This document shows, piece after piece, positions 1-6,663 of a DNA stretch of 16,481 bases. The first letter of the stretch is position 1. Each line of letters opens with the position of its first letter. The notes below the pieces were generated by a model. It was not told the origin of the DNA. It was given only the letters and a program-made list of their open reading frames with translations, and ran no database searches. The position numbers and the translations under genes were made by a program. The DNA comes from Pseudomonadota bacterium (GTDB lineage: Bacteria > Pseudomonadota > Alphaproteobacteria > Rhizobiales > Xanthobacteraceae), in NCBI GenBank assembly GCA_021823875.1, contig JAKAMD010000029.1, forward strand, positions 1-16,481. Direction: 5' to 3'.

Positions 1-13
1 ACGAGGAGAGGTT

Positions 14-715
14 ATGCGCGAGATCGTGCTCGATACCGAAACCACCGGCCTTGACCCGTCGCAGGGGCACCGGCTGGTCGAGGTCGGCTGCGTCGAGCTG
101 CTCAATCGCATACCCACCGGCGCTACGTTTCATGCCTATATCAATCCCGAGCGTGAGGTGCCGGCAGAAGCCTTCGCCATTCACGGATTGTCGACCGAAT
201 TTTTGAGCGACAAACCGCTCTTTGCTGATGTCGCCGCTGAGTTCCTCGCTTTCATTAGCGATTCGCCGCTGGTGATCCACAATGCCGGTTTCGACCACGG
301 TTTTCTCAATGCTGAGCTCAAGCGTATCGAACGCGAACTGATCGCGCGCGAGCGGCTGGTTGACACGTTGATCCTGGCGCGCCGCAAACATTCGGCCGGA
401 CCCTACAATCTCGACGCTTTGTGCGCGCGCTACGGCATCGACAATTCGCGCCGCACCAAGCACGGCGCGCTGCTTGATGCTGAAATCCTGGCTGAGGTCT
501 ATGTTGAATTGCTCGGCGCACGCCAGGCACAGCTCGGGCTGGCTACACGCGACGAGCGCACACGCACCAATCGCAATGGCGCGCAAGTGGTCCGGCAGCG
601 CCCGGCGCCGTTGCCGTCCCGCATCAGCGACGCAGAACGCGCGGCGCATCGCGATTTTGTCGCGACGCTCGGCGACCAGGCGATCTGGCTGAAATACCGG
701 GCGGGCGCGGAATAA
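14..715 (+). CDS. dnaQ: DNA polymerase III epsilon subunit (3'-5' proofreading exonuclease)
   Basis: This is the proofreading subunit of the replicative polymerase core, which removes misincorporated 3' nucleotides. The 233-residue protein has a DEDDh exonuclease fold. Exo I is DTETTG at residues 7-12 (D7, E9 bind metal). Exo II is HNAGFDHGFLNAE around D94. Exo III is the TKHGALLDAE segment with H150 as general base and D155. The residues after about 170 form the usual linker and C-terminal tail that binds the polymerase alpha subunit; a conserved-looking WLKYRA lies at the end. Length is normal for alphaproteobacterial DnaQ. The ATG at 14 is preceded by GAGGAGAGG, a good ribosome binding site. 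The upstream neighbour is outside the window. Downstream it converges on secB, with a hairpin between them. Confidence 0.96.
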   Translation: MREIVLDTETTGLDPSQGHRLVEVGCVELLNRIPTGATFHAYINPEREVPAEAFAIHGLSTEFLSDKPLFADVAAEFLAFISDSPLVIHNAGFDHGFLNAELKRIERELIARERLVDTLILARRKHSAGPYNLDALCARYGIDNSRRTKHGALLDAEILAEVYVELLGARQAQLGLATRDERTRTNRNGAQVVRQRPAPLPSRISDAERAAHRDFVATLGDQAIWLKYRAGAE

Positions 716-779
716 CGCGGCTTTCCGCCCCTTCCTTCCCGCGCTGGTGGGACTAGCGGGGAACCAAGTCGCTCAAAAC

Positions 780-808
780 GAAATGGCCGGCACAAGGCCG
801 GCCATTTC
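780..808. terminator. Rho-independent terminator between convergent dnaQ and secB
   Basis: A 12-bp perfect inverted repeat (780-791 with 797-808) closes a 5-base loop. Read on the minus strand the stem is followed by CGTTTTGAG, so it best fits the end of secB, starting about 20 bp past its stop. On the plus strand only ATTTCAT follows, so it may act weakly for dnaQ too. The location between two convergent genes supports a terminator role. Confidence 0.75.
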
Positions 809-828
809 ATACAGTACTAGAGATGAGC

Positions 829-1314
829 TTACACCGTGGCCGCGCCGCCAGGCTGCAATTCGGACATGCGTTGGCGATAAAGTGCCACGAAATCCACTGG
901 ATCGAGCAAGAGCGGCGGGAAACCCCCATTGCGTACGGTGTTGGCGACGATCTCGCGCGCGAACGGAAACAGAAGGCGCGGGCATTCGATCAGCACAACC
1001 GCATTCATGGCTTCCGGCGGCACATTCTGGATACGGAACACGCCGCCATAGTCGAGCTCGAAGCCGAAGATCAGGTCGCCATCGGCTTCCGCCTTGCCTT
1101 CGAGCTTGAGCGATACCGCGATATCGGTATCCGACACTGAATTGGCGTTGACGTTGATCTGGATGTTGATCTGCGGCTGCTTGCCGGCAGCCATCGAGTG
1201 TGGCGCATGCGGATTCTCGAACGAGAGATCCTTGATGTATTGCGCCAGCACATTGAGCTGGGGTGCGGCGCCTTGTTCCGCTGCTTCGGCCGGGCCGCCA
1301 TTGGTCGTTGACAT
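829..1314 (-). CDS. secB: Protein-export chaperone SecB
   Basis: SecB is a cytoplasmic tetrameric chaperone that holds precursor proteins unfolded and hands them to SecA. The 161-residue length fits the family. The recognisable core begins at residue about 20 with LNVLAQYIKDLSFENP, followed by the alternating hydrophobic strand pattern (INIQINVNAN) and the segment LDYGGVFRIQNVPPEA. The CPRLLFPFAREIVA motif and the GGFPPLLLDPVDFVALY motif near the C-terminus are diagnostic. The first ~18 residues are low-complexity and variable. The start ATG is set by AAGGAG 7 bases upstream. fxsA lies upstream on the same strand 83 bp away, so the two may be cotranscribed. Confidence 0.96.
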   Translation of the reverse strand: MSTTNGGPAEAAEQGAAPQLNVLAQYIKDLSFENPHAPHSMAAGKQPQINIQINVNANSVSDTDIAVSLKLEGKAEADGDLIFGFELDYGGVFRIQNVPPEAMNAVVLIECPRLLFPFAREIVANTVRNGGFPPLLLDPVDFVALYRQRMSELQPGGAATV

Positions 1315-1397
1315 GTATCACTCCTTCGCGCGGCAGGGGGCCTAACGCGGCGGTTGGCTAACATAGCGCATGCAGTCGAACAAGGACGCGGCTGGTG

Positions 1398-1862
1398 TTA
1401 ACGGCGATTGATGTTTTTGTGGTCTTGGCTGTCGGGAAGCCGGCGATCTGGCACATGGTGCCATTGCGCCGGGTCGAGATCGACCACACCGTCAGGAGCC
1501 GGCGGGGGCCCGCGTCGAAGCGCCGCGGCGAGGGTCCGCCGCAGCGGTGCCACCAGCAGCAATAAACCCACGGCATCCGTTATAAACCCAGGAATTAACA
1601 GAAGAATCCCGGCCAACAGGGTGGCGGTTCCGGAGCCATCCGCCTGCAAGCTGGTGAAGCTGACCTCGCCGAGGGCCACCCGCATGCGCTCGATATGGTT
1701 GCCGCCGGCATTCTGCAGGATGATGAGACCGGCGAAAGAGCCGGCCATTACCAAAGCCAGCGCCGGGAAGAAGCCGATCGCCGCTGCTACCGCGATGAAC
1801 GCCACCAATTCGGCCAGCGGCAGCATCAACAAGGCCAACAGCAGGTATTTTGCCACATTCAT
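1398..1862 (-). CDS. fxsA: FxsA family membrane protein
   Basis: A 154-residue inner-membrane protein of the FxsA family; the E. coli member suppresses F-plasmid exclusion of phage T7 when overproduced, but the normal role is unknown. Residues 1-70 hold the family core: NVAKYLLLALLMLPLAE (first membrane segment), a second hydrophobic stretch with IGFFPALALVMAGSFAGLIIL, then a basic/polar loop. A third hydrophobic segment, LLAGILLLIPGFITDAVGLLLL, carries the family's PGFITD motif. The C-terminus is polar and probably cytoplasmic. An open frame extends upstream to 2027 but reads as arginine/histidine-rich non-family sequence. The ATG at 1862 has AAGGAA 6 bases upstream and begins exactly at the family start, so I chose it. 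It is divergent from timA. Confidence 0.88.
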   Translation of the reverse strand: MNVAKYLLLALLMLPLAELVAFIAVAAAIGFFPALALVMAGSFAGLIILQNAGGNHIERMRVALGEVSFTSLQADGSGTATLLAGILLLIPGFITDAVGLLLLVAPLRRTLAAALRRGPPPAPDGVVDLDPAQWHHVPDRRLPDSQDHKNINRR

Positions 1863-2069
1863 CTTGTGTTCCTTGGCCGCCGGCATGGTTGGCGCCGGCG
1901 GATCAAATCGTCTAAGGTCCGCACCATGAGCTCTCATTGCGCCGAAATCCGGCGCTTGGTCTATGGAATGATGCGCGCTCCGGCATACATAGGTGCAATG
2001 GTGGCGCCTGCCATGCCGTCGTTCCACCGGCGGTCGGACCGCTGATCATTCGCCACGGCTGCCGAAAGC
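1863..2069. other. Intergenic region between divergent fxsA and timA
   Basis: About 207 bp separate the two divergent genes and should contain both promoters. I see no convincing -35/-10 pair and no strong hairpin. The stretch stays open in the fxsA frame on the minus strand, but that peptide has no family resemblance and fxsA has its own ribosome binding site downstream of it. Confidence 0.5.
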
Positions 2070-2795
2070 ATGCAAGACGTGTTCGATATCTATACCATCA
2101 TCTTCCTGGCGCTGGCGGTGTTCATCTTCCTGCGCCTGCGCAGCGTGCTGGGTCAGCGGACCGGGCGCGAGCGACCGCCCTATGATCCCTATTCGGCGCG
2201 CGAGCCGGCCGGGCCGGCCTCGGACAAGGTGGTGGCGTTGCCCAACCGCAAGCCGGAAGCCGTCGCGGCCAAGCCGGCCGAAATGAACGAGCCGGCGGTG
2301 CCGGCAGCAGAGCGCTGGAACGGTGTGGCGGAGCCGGGTTCCGCGGTTGCCGTCGGGCTTGATGCCATTGTCGGCACCGATGCCAGCTTCGATCCCAAGC
2401 ATTTCCTCACCGGCGCGCGCGCGGCTTACGAGATGATCGTCACCGCCTATGCCGAGGGCGACCGCCGCACGCTCAGGAACCTGCTGTCGCGCGAGGTCTT
2501 CGAGGGTTTCGACGCCGCCATCAGCGAACGCGAAAAGCGCGGCGAGACGGTAGAAACCCGGTTCGTGTCGATCGACAATGCCGACATCACCGGTGCCGAA
2601 ATGCGTGGGCGCAGTGCTCAGGTGACGGTGCGTTTCCTCTCGCAGCTCGTCTCGGCGACGCGTGACAAGCAAGGCAATGTCGTCGACGGCAATGCCGAAA
2701 AGGTGAGTGAAGTGACCGACGTGTGGACTTTCGCGCGTGACGTCGGTTCGCGTGATCCGAACTGGAAGCTGGTCGCCACCGAAGCCGGACAATGA
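2070..2795 (+). CDS. timA: Tim44-like domain protein (TimA)
   Basis: An inner-membrane protein of 241 residues related to the peripheral mitochondrial import subunit Tim44; alphaproteobacterial homologues are called TimA, and their role at the cell envelope is not settled. Residues 4-21 (VFDIYTIIFLALAVFIFL) form one N-terminal membrane segment. A short basic motif LRSVLGQRTGRERPPYDPY follows, then a disordered Pro/Ala-rich linker (about 45-90). The Tim44/MRPL45-like domain covers about 95-240; FDPKHFLTGARAAYEMIV starts it and TDVWTFARDVGSRDPNWKLVATE ends it. The ATG at 2070 gives the exact family N-terminus although its ribosome binding site (GAAAG) is weak. mltA begins only 4 bp after its stop, so the two are probably cotranscribed. 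Confidence 0.9.
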   Translation: MQDVFDIYTIIFLALAVFIFLRLRSVLGQRTGRERPPYDPYSAREPAGPASDKVVALPNRKPEAVAAKPAEMNEPAVPAAERWNGVAEPGSAVAVGLDAIVGTDASFDPKHFLTGARAAYEMIVTAYAEGDRRTLRNLLSREVFEGFDAAISEREKRGETVETRFVSIDNADITGAEMRGRSAQVTVRFLSQLVSATRDKQGNVVDGNAEKVSEVTDVWTFARDVGSRDPNWKLVATEAGQ

Positions 2796-2799
2796 ACGC

Positions 2800-4122
2800 A
2801 TGCCTGACCTCCGCATTTGTGTCGGAGTTGCGTTGGGAATTTCACTGATCGCGAGCGCACCCATGGCGCAGGCACGGCATGTCCGTCACGTCCGCCATGG
2901 CGACGCCCTGCATTTTCGGCACGCCAAGGTCGAGCCGCTGAAGTTTTCCGATCTCGCCGGCTGGCGGAAGGATAATCTAGCGGCGGCTTTCGCCACCTAC
3001 ATGAATAGCTGCGCTGCCATCCTGCAGGGCACCAAGGCCATGCGGAAAGCCCGCCCGATTTACGGCGGGCTTTATAATGCCTGCGAAAAGGCCGTGTGGC
3101 TCGCCGCCGCCGGCAACGTGGACACCGCCAAGGCGCGCCGGTTCTTCGAGGATAATTTCAAGCCGGTGCGCATTCTGCCGGAGGTCCATACCTACGGCTT
3201 CTATACCGGCGCCGACGGCTTCTACACCGGCTATTACGAAAGCGAGATCGTCGGCTCGCGCGTCAAGACCAAGGAATTCGACGTTCCACTCTACCGAGTC
3301 CCAGCCAAATTTGCCGGCAAGCAGAGCACTGTATTCGCACACTACGACCGCAAGGCCATCGAAGATGGTGCGCTCAACGGCAAGGGTCTGGAGATCTGCT
3401 GGGTCAAGAACCCGGTCGATGCCTTTTTCGCGCAGATCCAGGGCTCGACGCGCGTCAAGTTGACGGACGGCGAGTTGCTGCGGCTCAATTACATCGCGAG
3501 CAACGGCAAGCCTTATACGCCAGTGGGCCGTATCCTGATCGAAGAGGGCGTCTACACACCCGAAGAAATGTCGATGGACAAGATTCGGGATTATATGGAA
3601 GCTCATCCCAAGGAAGGCGAGGCTTTACGGCTGAAGAACCGTTCCTATGTCTTCTTCTCCGAGACGCAGCTTAAGCCGAAGGACGAGTGCCTCGGCGCAC
3701 AAGGCATTCCGCTCACGCCCGGCCGCTCGGTGGCGGTCGATCCATCGCTGCACGTCTACGGCACGCCGATCTGGATCGATGCCAAGTTCCCGCTCAAAGG
3801 CGAGGCGCCGGTTGATCCGTTCCAGCATCTGATGGTGGCTCAGGACACCGGCTCAGCGATCCGCGGCGCCGCGCGCGCCGACATCTATTTCGGTCATGGC
3901 GAACAAATTCCGCATATCGCCGGCCGCATCAAACAGTTCGGCAAGTTCGTCATGCTGGTGCCGAAAAACGTCTCTGCGGAGGAAGTGCCCCCACAGATGA
4001 TTGCGACTCCGCTGCCTAAGCCGCGGCCGCGTGAGATCGACATCCAAGAAGCGATGGCAAAGCGCAGGGACGCTGGCCCCGCCGCCGATCAGACCGGCTC
4101 GATTAACAAGCCGCGGCGTTGA
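2800..4122 (+). CDS. mltA: Membrane-bound/periplasmic lytic murein transglycosylase A (MltA)
   Basis: MltA cleaves the MurNAc-GlcNAc bond of peptidoglycan with formation of 1,6-anhydroMurNAc. The protein is 440 residues from the ATG at 2800. Residues 1-25 are a Sec signal peptide (ICVGVALGISLIASA-PMAQA). The MltA domain covers about 125-290 and includes GFYTGYYESEI and VDAFFAQIQGSTRV. The C-terminal 3D domain (about 310-388) contains DTGSAI and ARADIYFG; D349 and D361 are the conserved aspartates, with D361 in the position I expect for the catalytic acid. There is no lipobox cysteine near the cleavage site, so it should be soluble in the periplasm rather than a lipoprotein. An upstream in-frame ATG at 2737 lies inside timA and would bury the signal peptide. 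smr follows 7 bp after the stop. Confidence 0.93.
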   Translation: MPDLRICVGVALGISLIASAPMAQARHVRHVRHGDALHFRHAKVEPLKFSDLAGWRKDNLAAAFATYMNSCAAILQGTKAMRKARPIYGGLYNACEKAVWLAAAGNVDTAKARRFFEDNFKPVRILPEVHTYGFYTGADGFYTGYYESEIVGSRVKTKEFDVPLYRVPAKFAGKQSTVFAHYDRKAIEDGALNGKGLEICWVKNPVDAFFAQIQGSTRVKLTDGELLRLNYIASNGKPYTPVGRILIEEGVYTPEEMSMDKIRDYMEAHPKEGEALRLKNRSYVFFSETQLKPKDECLGAQGIPLTPGRSVAVDPSLHVYGTPIWIDAKFPLKGEAPVDPFQHLMVAQDTGSAIRGAARADIYFGHGEQIPHIAGRIKQFGKFVMLVPKNVSAEEVPPQMIATPLPKPRPREIDIQEAMAKRRDAGPAADQTGSINKPRR

Positions 4123-4129
4123 TCGTGTC

Positions 4130-4687
4130 ATGAATTCGCGCGACGGCCGCCGGCGCCGCGTCCTCTCCAAAGAAGAGCGCGTGTTGTGGTCGACGGTCAC
4201 GCGTTCGATCGCGCCGTTGCGCGATGCGCCGGTGACGGTGCCGGACGAAGAGATGACCGAACCCGTGGTGTCACCGCCAGCAAAACGTGCGGTCCCGTCA
4301 GTTGCCGCGTCGCCAACGCAACCGCCGCCGCTCACGCCGCTCAGCCGTCGCATGCGCGCGCGGGTGGCGCGCGGCAAGGAAGCGATCGACGCCCGGCTCG
4401 ACTTGCATGGACTGACCCAAAGCGAAGCGCATGCCGCGCTTATCCATTTCCTGCGCTCGGCCAGCGCGCGCGGCGCCTGTTTGGTGCTGGTGATTACCGG
4501 CAAGGGCCAACGCGCCGACGGCGATGGCGAGCGCGGCGTATTGCGCCGGCAGGTGCCGCATTGGCTCCGTTTGCCGGAATTCCGCGTTTTCGTGATCGGC
4601 TTCGAGCAAGCGCATATCAGCCATGGCGGCGAGGGCGCGCTCTATGTTCGCTTGCGTCGATCAGGCAGCAATGAATTGAGGGAATGA
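4130..4687 (+). CDS. Smr/MutS-C-terminal domain protein
   Basis: A stand-alone Smr-domain protein of 185 residues. Smr domains are small nuclease-like folds that act on nucleic acids (nicking DNA or cleaving RNA in characterised relatives); the target of this one is unknown. Residues 1-20 are basic (RDGRRRRVLSKEE). A Pro-rich linker covers about 35-70. The Smr domain runs from about 86 to 178 and shows LDLHGLTQSEA (90-100), the TGKG motif at 123-126 and HGGEGALYVRLRR near the end. The ATG at 4130 is 7 bp after the mltA stop; the frame is open further upstream, but that part overlaps mltA. The timA-mltA-smr series looks like one transcription unit. Confidence 0.88.
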   Translation: MNSRDGRRRRVLSKEERVLWSTVTRSIAPLRDAPVTVPDEEMTEPVVSPPAKRAVPSVAASPTQPPPLTPLSRRMRARVARGKEAIDARLDLHGLTQSEAHAALIHFLRSASARGACLVLVITGKGQRADGDGERGVLRRQVPHWLRLPEFRVFVIGFEQAHISHGGEGALYVRLRRSGSNELRE

Positions 4688-4731
4688 AGCCAAGGAAGGA
4701 AAGATGCAAACCCGCCAACGCTACTTGCGAT

Positions 4732-4950
4732 TCAGGCCGTACCGCGGCGTAGCCGCCGCCCGTGCGACGGCGGTGCTTCGTGAAATCCGACATCGGGGCC
4801 CCCGGCGAGCTGCCGTAGTTTCAACGATGCATAAAGCCAGAGCTCCAGCATCTGGCGCTGCTTGTTGTCATCAAGTTTCCTCCGGCGAGGAAAATGCGCG
4901 GAACCTGGGGCCGGCACTTTGCTGGCGCGCCGCTCTGCAGCCTTGGACAT
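4732..4950 (-). CDS. Possible small protein of unknown function
   Basis: I do not recognise this 72-residue frame. It is basic at the N-terminus (SKAAERRASK, then PRRRKL) and has one probable amphipathic helix at about 27-48 (DDNKQRQMLELWLYASLKLRQ), ending in an Arg-rich tail. Evidence for it: the ATG at 4950 has GGAGAG 4 bases upstream, and a near-consensus promoter (5010-5037) points straight at it with a leader of about 50 bases. Evidence against: only about two thirds of codons end in G or C, lower than I expect here, and no homology is visible. It lies downstream of and on the same strand as the HTH-Dcd gene. The transcript might instead be a small RNA. Confidence 0.4.
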   Translation of the reverse strand: MSKAAERRASKVPAPGSAHFPRRRKLDDNKQRQMLELWLYASLKLRQLAGGPDVGFHEAPPSHGRRLRRGTA

Positions 4951-5009
4951 GACGCTCTCCAATCCGGGGGACGCGCATCACCTGTGTTTCTTCCCCCTTA
5001 CAACTAATA

Positions 5010-5037
5010 AGAATAGTGTCCCAAGTAATTGTGTCAA
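5010..5037 (-). promoter_or_regulatory. Sigma-70-type promoter TTGACA-N16-TATTCT
   Basis: On the minus strand TTGACA (5037-5032) is a perfect -35 box and TATTCT (5015-5010) a 5-of-6 -10 box, 16 bp apart. The -35 box overlaps the stop codon of the HTH-Dcd gene. Transcription would start near 5003 and read the candidate small ORF at 4950-4732. This is the clearest housekeeping promoter I see in the window. Confidence 0.55.
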
Positions 5038-5039
5038 GT
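5012..5039. repeat. Imperfect tandem repeat across the promoter (operator candidate)
   Basis: On the plus strand AATAGTGTCCCAAGT (5012-5026) is followed directly by AATTGTGTCAAGT (5027-5039). The units match except for one substitution and a 2-base insertion. They cover the -35 box, the spacer and most of the -10 box of the minus-strand promoter, which is where a repressor site would be expected. Binding by the adjacent HTH protein is inference. Confidence 0.4.
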
Positions 5040-6362
5040 TTTAATTGACCAATTGCGTGGCGACGCCTCAAGATGGCGACGCACCCCGGCCAGCATTAGG
5101 AGCAAATCGCCGGCGTCTTCGCGCAACTGGCGCGCCAGTTGAGTCAAGCTCAGCGAAGCATGGCGCGGCGGCAGTTGCAACAGAATCTCCTTGCCGTCGC
5201 GCAAGGACACGATCACGGCGTCTTTGGTGTCGATTGGGAAGCCGAGGGAGAGCACAGCCCGCCGCGTCTGCTCGGCGTCGAGATGCAGGCGATCGGCAAT
5301 GTCGCCGAAGAACTCCGCATAACGCGTGTGTTCCTCGCGTGCCGTCTGGGGATGGGTCCGGAGAAACCGCAAGCCGGTCAGCGCACGTTGCACCACGGCT
5401 TCGATCGCCGCATCGGCGAAATGCGCTTCGAAAGCGAGATCGAGTTCGGGAATGCGCGCTTCGGTCTTGTCGCCTTTCTTAGCTACATTCACCCGTGCGC
5501 GTAACGCATCGTGGATAAGCCGCTCGCAGGTGGCGTACCGTAACGGCATCCCGTTATCGCGCGTAACGGCGTCTCGCACATGTTTGGCGGCGCGCTCGTC
5601 GGGCGAAGGTGGTTCGTTCAGGGGCACAATCTCGATGCTGATGATCGGCATGCCGCCGTGCAGTTCGAAATCCTGGCCGCCGGCATTGAACAGGCAGAAT
5701 TGCAAATCACCTTGAAAACCGGGGTCGATTTGCAAGCCATGCGAAGTCATGATGCCACAGCGCGAGAGGCTCGTCATGGCGCCGACGCGACCGATGTAAT
5801 CCTGCGGAAATCGAACCCATTCCTTGGTGGTAACGATGACGGTCTGCCCGGGCCGCAACACAAAGCTCTGTCCGTCGGTCACATCAATATGTTCGCCCGT
5901 CATCGTATCGATGAAATCGTTGAGCGAGAGATCGATCGAAGCGAGCTGGACGTTCGCCTCGTCGAACGGATCGATGGTAATGACGCCGTCTTTGATCGCC
6001 CGAATGATCTGGTGGTTGACCAGCACGCCGCTGCCGCGCGCCGCCACGGTGGCTTGCCCGCGCTTCTCTTCAATCGAGACCGTGCCAGGAGTGACTGCAG
6101 CGCCTGGACGCGGGAAGCTCGCGCGCAGCCAGTAATCAGGTTCGTGCCCGGTGAGACGGCCGAGCTTGGCGGCCATGGCGCGTGAAATCGGCTGACGGCC
6201 GTTGACGATGTAGTTGATGGATTGGCGTGAAACGCCGGTCGCCTCGCTGACAGCCACTTGGTCGAGACCGAGCCGCTCGATCTCCGCCCGCAAATGTTCA
6301 GCCGGGGTCAGGGTGCCGGCCGCGGCGTCGGCTGTCGGATCGCCCCGGACATCCGTTGGCAT
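5034..6362 (-). CDS. HigA-like HTH fused to dCTP deaminase/dUTPase-like domain
   Basis: A 442-residue three-part protein. Residues 20-82 are an XRE/HigA-type helix-turn-helix (QVAVSEATGVSRQSINYIV, then GHEPDYWL). Residues 112-250 resemble dCTP deaminase (Dcd) and the trimeric dUTPase fold: ITIDPFDEANVQLASIDLSL, FVLRPGQTVIVTTKE, TSLSRCGIMTSHGLQIDPGF, ending HGGMPIISIEIVPLNEP. From my recollection of E. coli Dcd, R201 and D213 match conserved positions, T197 replaces a Ser, and C223 replaces the deaminase glutamate. Residues 255-442 match no domain I know. A nucleotide-responsive transcription regulator is the likeliest role, but an active enzyme is possible. The ATG has GAGGAG 6 bases upstream. 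No higB-like toxin gene lies beside it. Confidence 0.8.
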   Translation of the reverse strand: MPTDVRGDPTADAAAGTLTPAEHLRAEIERLGLDQVAVSEATGVSRQSINYIVNGRQPISRAMAAKLGRLTGHEPDYWLRASFPRPGAAVTPGTVSIEEKRGQATVAARGSGVLVNHQIIRAIKDGVITIDPFDEANVQLASIDLSLNDFIDTMTGEHIDVTDGQSFVLRPGQTVIVTTKEWVRFPQDYIGRVGAMTSLSRCGIMTSHGLQIDPGFQGDLQFCLFNAGGQDFELHGGMPIISIEIVPLNEPPSPDERAAKHVRDAVTRDNGMPLRYATCERLIHDALRARVNVAKKGDKTEARIPELDLAFEAHFADAAIEAVVQRALTGLRFLRTHPQTAREEHTRYAEFFGDIADRLHLDAEQTRRAVLSLGFPIDTKDAVIVSLRDGKEILLQLPPRHASLSLTQLARQLREDAGDLLLMLAGVRRHLEASPRNWSIKT

Positions 6363-6383
6363 GGACCGCTCCTCAGTCGCGCA

Positions 6384-6412
6384 TTTATTGCGGGTTTGAT
6401 GCCAGGTGTAAA
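6384..6412 (-). promoter_or_regulatory. Possible promoter of the HTH-Dcd gene
   Basis: On the minus strand TTTACA (6412-6407) and AATAAA (6389-6384) are 17 bp apart, matching 5 and 4 of 6 consensus bases. The implied leader is only about 15 bases, just reaching the GAGGAG site at 6374-6369. The -35 box lies inside an imperfect dyad at 6405-6427 (GGTG-AAAT, 4-base loop, ATTT-CACC), a possible self-regulation site. Confidence 0.35.
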
Positions 6413-6570
6413 TCTGTATTTGTCACCCTTCCGCAACTTATAGGGGAGTCGGTTGAATCATACCTATCCCACACATTTTATTCGTAATATCAGCTTCCCG
6501 AATAGCCAAAGGGGCCGCGGGCTTTTCTGGCCGCGCTCTGTCGGTCCCGAGGGATAAGGGAGTCGACCAG

Positions 6571-6594
6571 AAAGTCGCGATCAAATTCGACTTT
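6571..6594 (-). terminator. Weak hairpin downstream of hslU
   Basis: AAAGTCG (6571-6577) and CGACTTT (6588-6594) form a 7-bp perfect stem with a 10-base loop, about 70 bp past the hslU stop. On the minus strand only three T residues follow inside the stem end, so terminator function is uncertain. Confidence 0.25.
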
Positions 6595-6663
6595 TACGTG
6601 TGCATTGGTTGTAAAATTTAAGCTGGCATCGCTCCATCGAATCGGTGCGGCTCAATATGGACG

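Larger units (their letters stand above)
6363..6663. other. Non-coding, AT-richer gap between the HTH-Dcd gene and hslU
   Basis: About 300 bp with no credible gene in either direction and a visibly lower GC content than the neighbours. It holds the possible HTH-Dcd promoter and dyad (6384-6427), an 11-of-12 direct repeat (ATAGGGGAGTCG at 6440-6451 and ATAAGGGAGTCG at 6554-6565), and a 7-bp hairpin at 6571-6594 that might end hslU transcription. Confidence 0.5.

Noticed and set aside
2737..2799. N-terminal extension of mltA from an upstream ATG
   Set aside because: It would overlap timA and place 21 residues before a typical signal peptide; the ATG at 2800 follows the timA stop directly.
4704..4952. 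Plus-strand frame of 82 codons after smr with a strong AAGGAAGGAAAG ribosome binding site
   Set aside because: The peptide resembles nothing, its second half uses many codons ending in A or T, and it is antisense to the minus-strand small frame that has a better promoter. It could be a gene remnant but I cannot support it.
5045..6185. Several plus-strand frames opposite the HTH-Dcd gene
   Set aside because: They overlap a frame with two recognisable domains and show no domain of their own.
5034..6362. Classical HigBA toxin-antitoxin operon
   Set aside because: The HTH is HigA-like, but no RelE/HigB-like toxin frame lies on either side. The fused Dcd-like domain makes an ordinary antitoxin unlikely.
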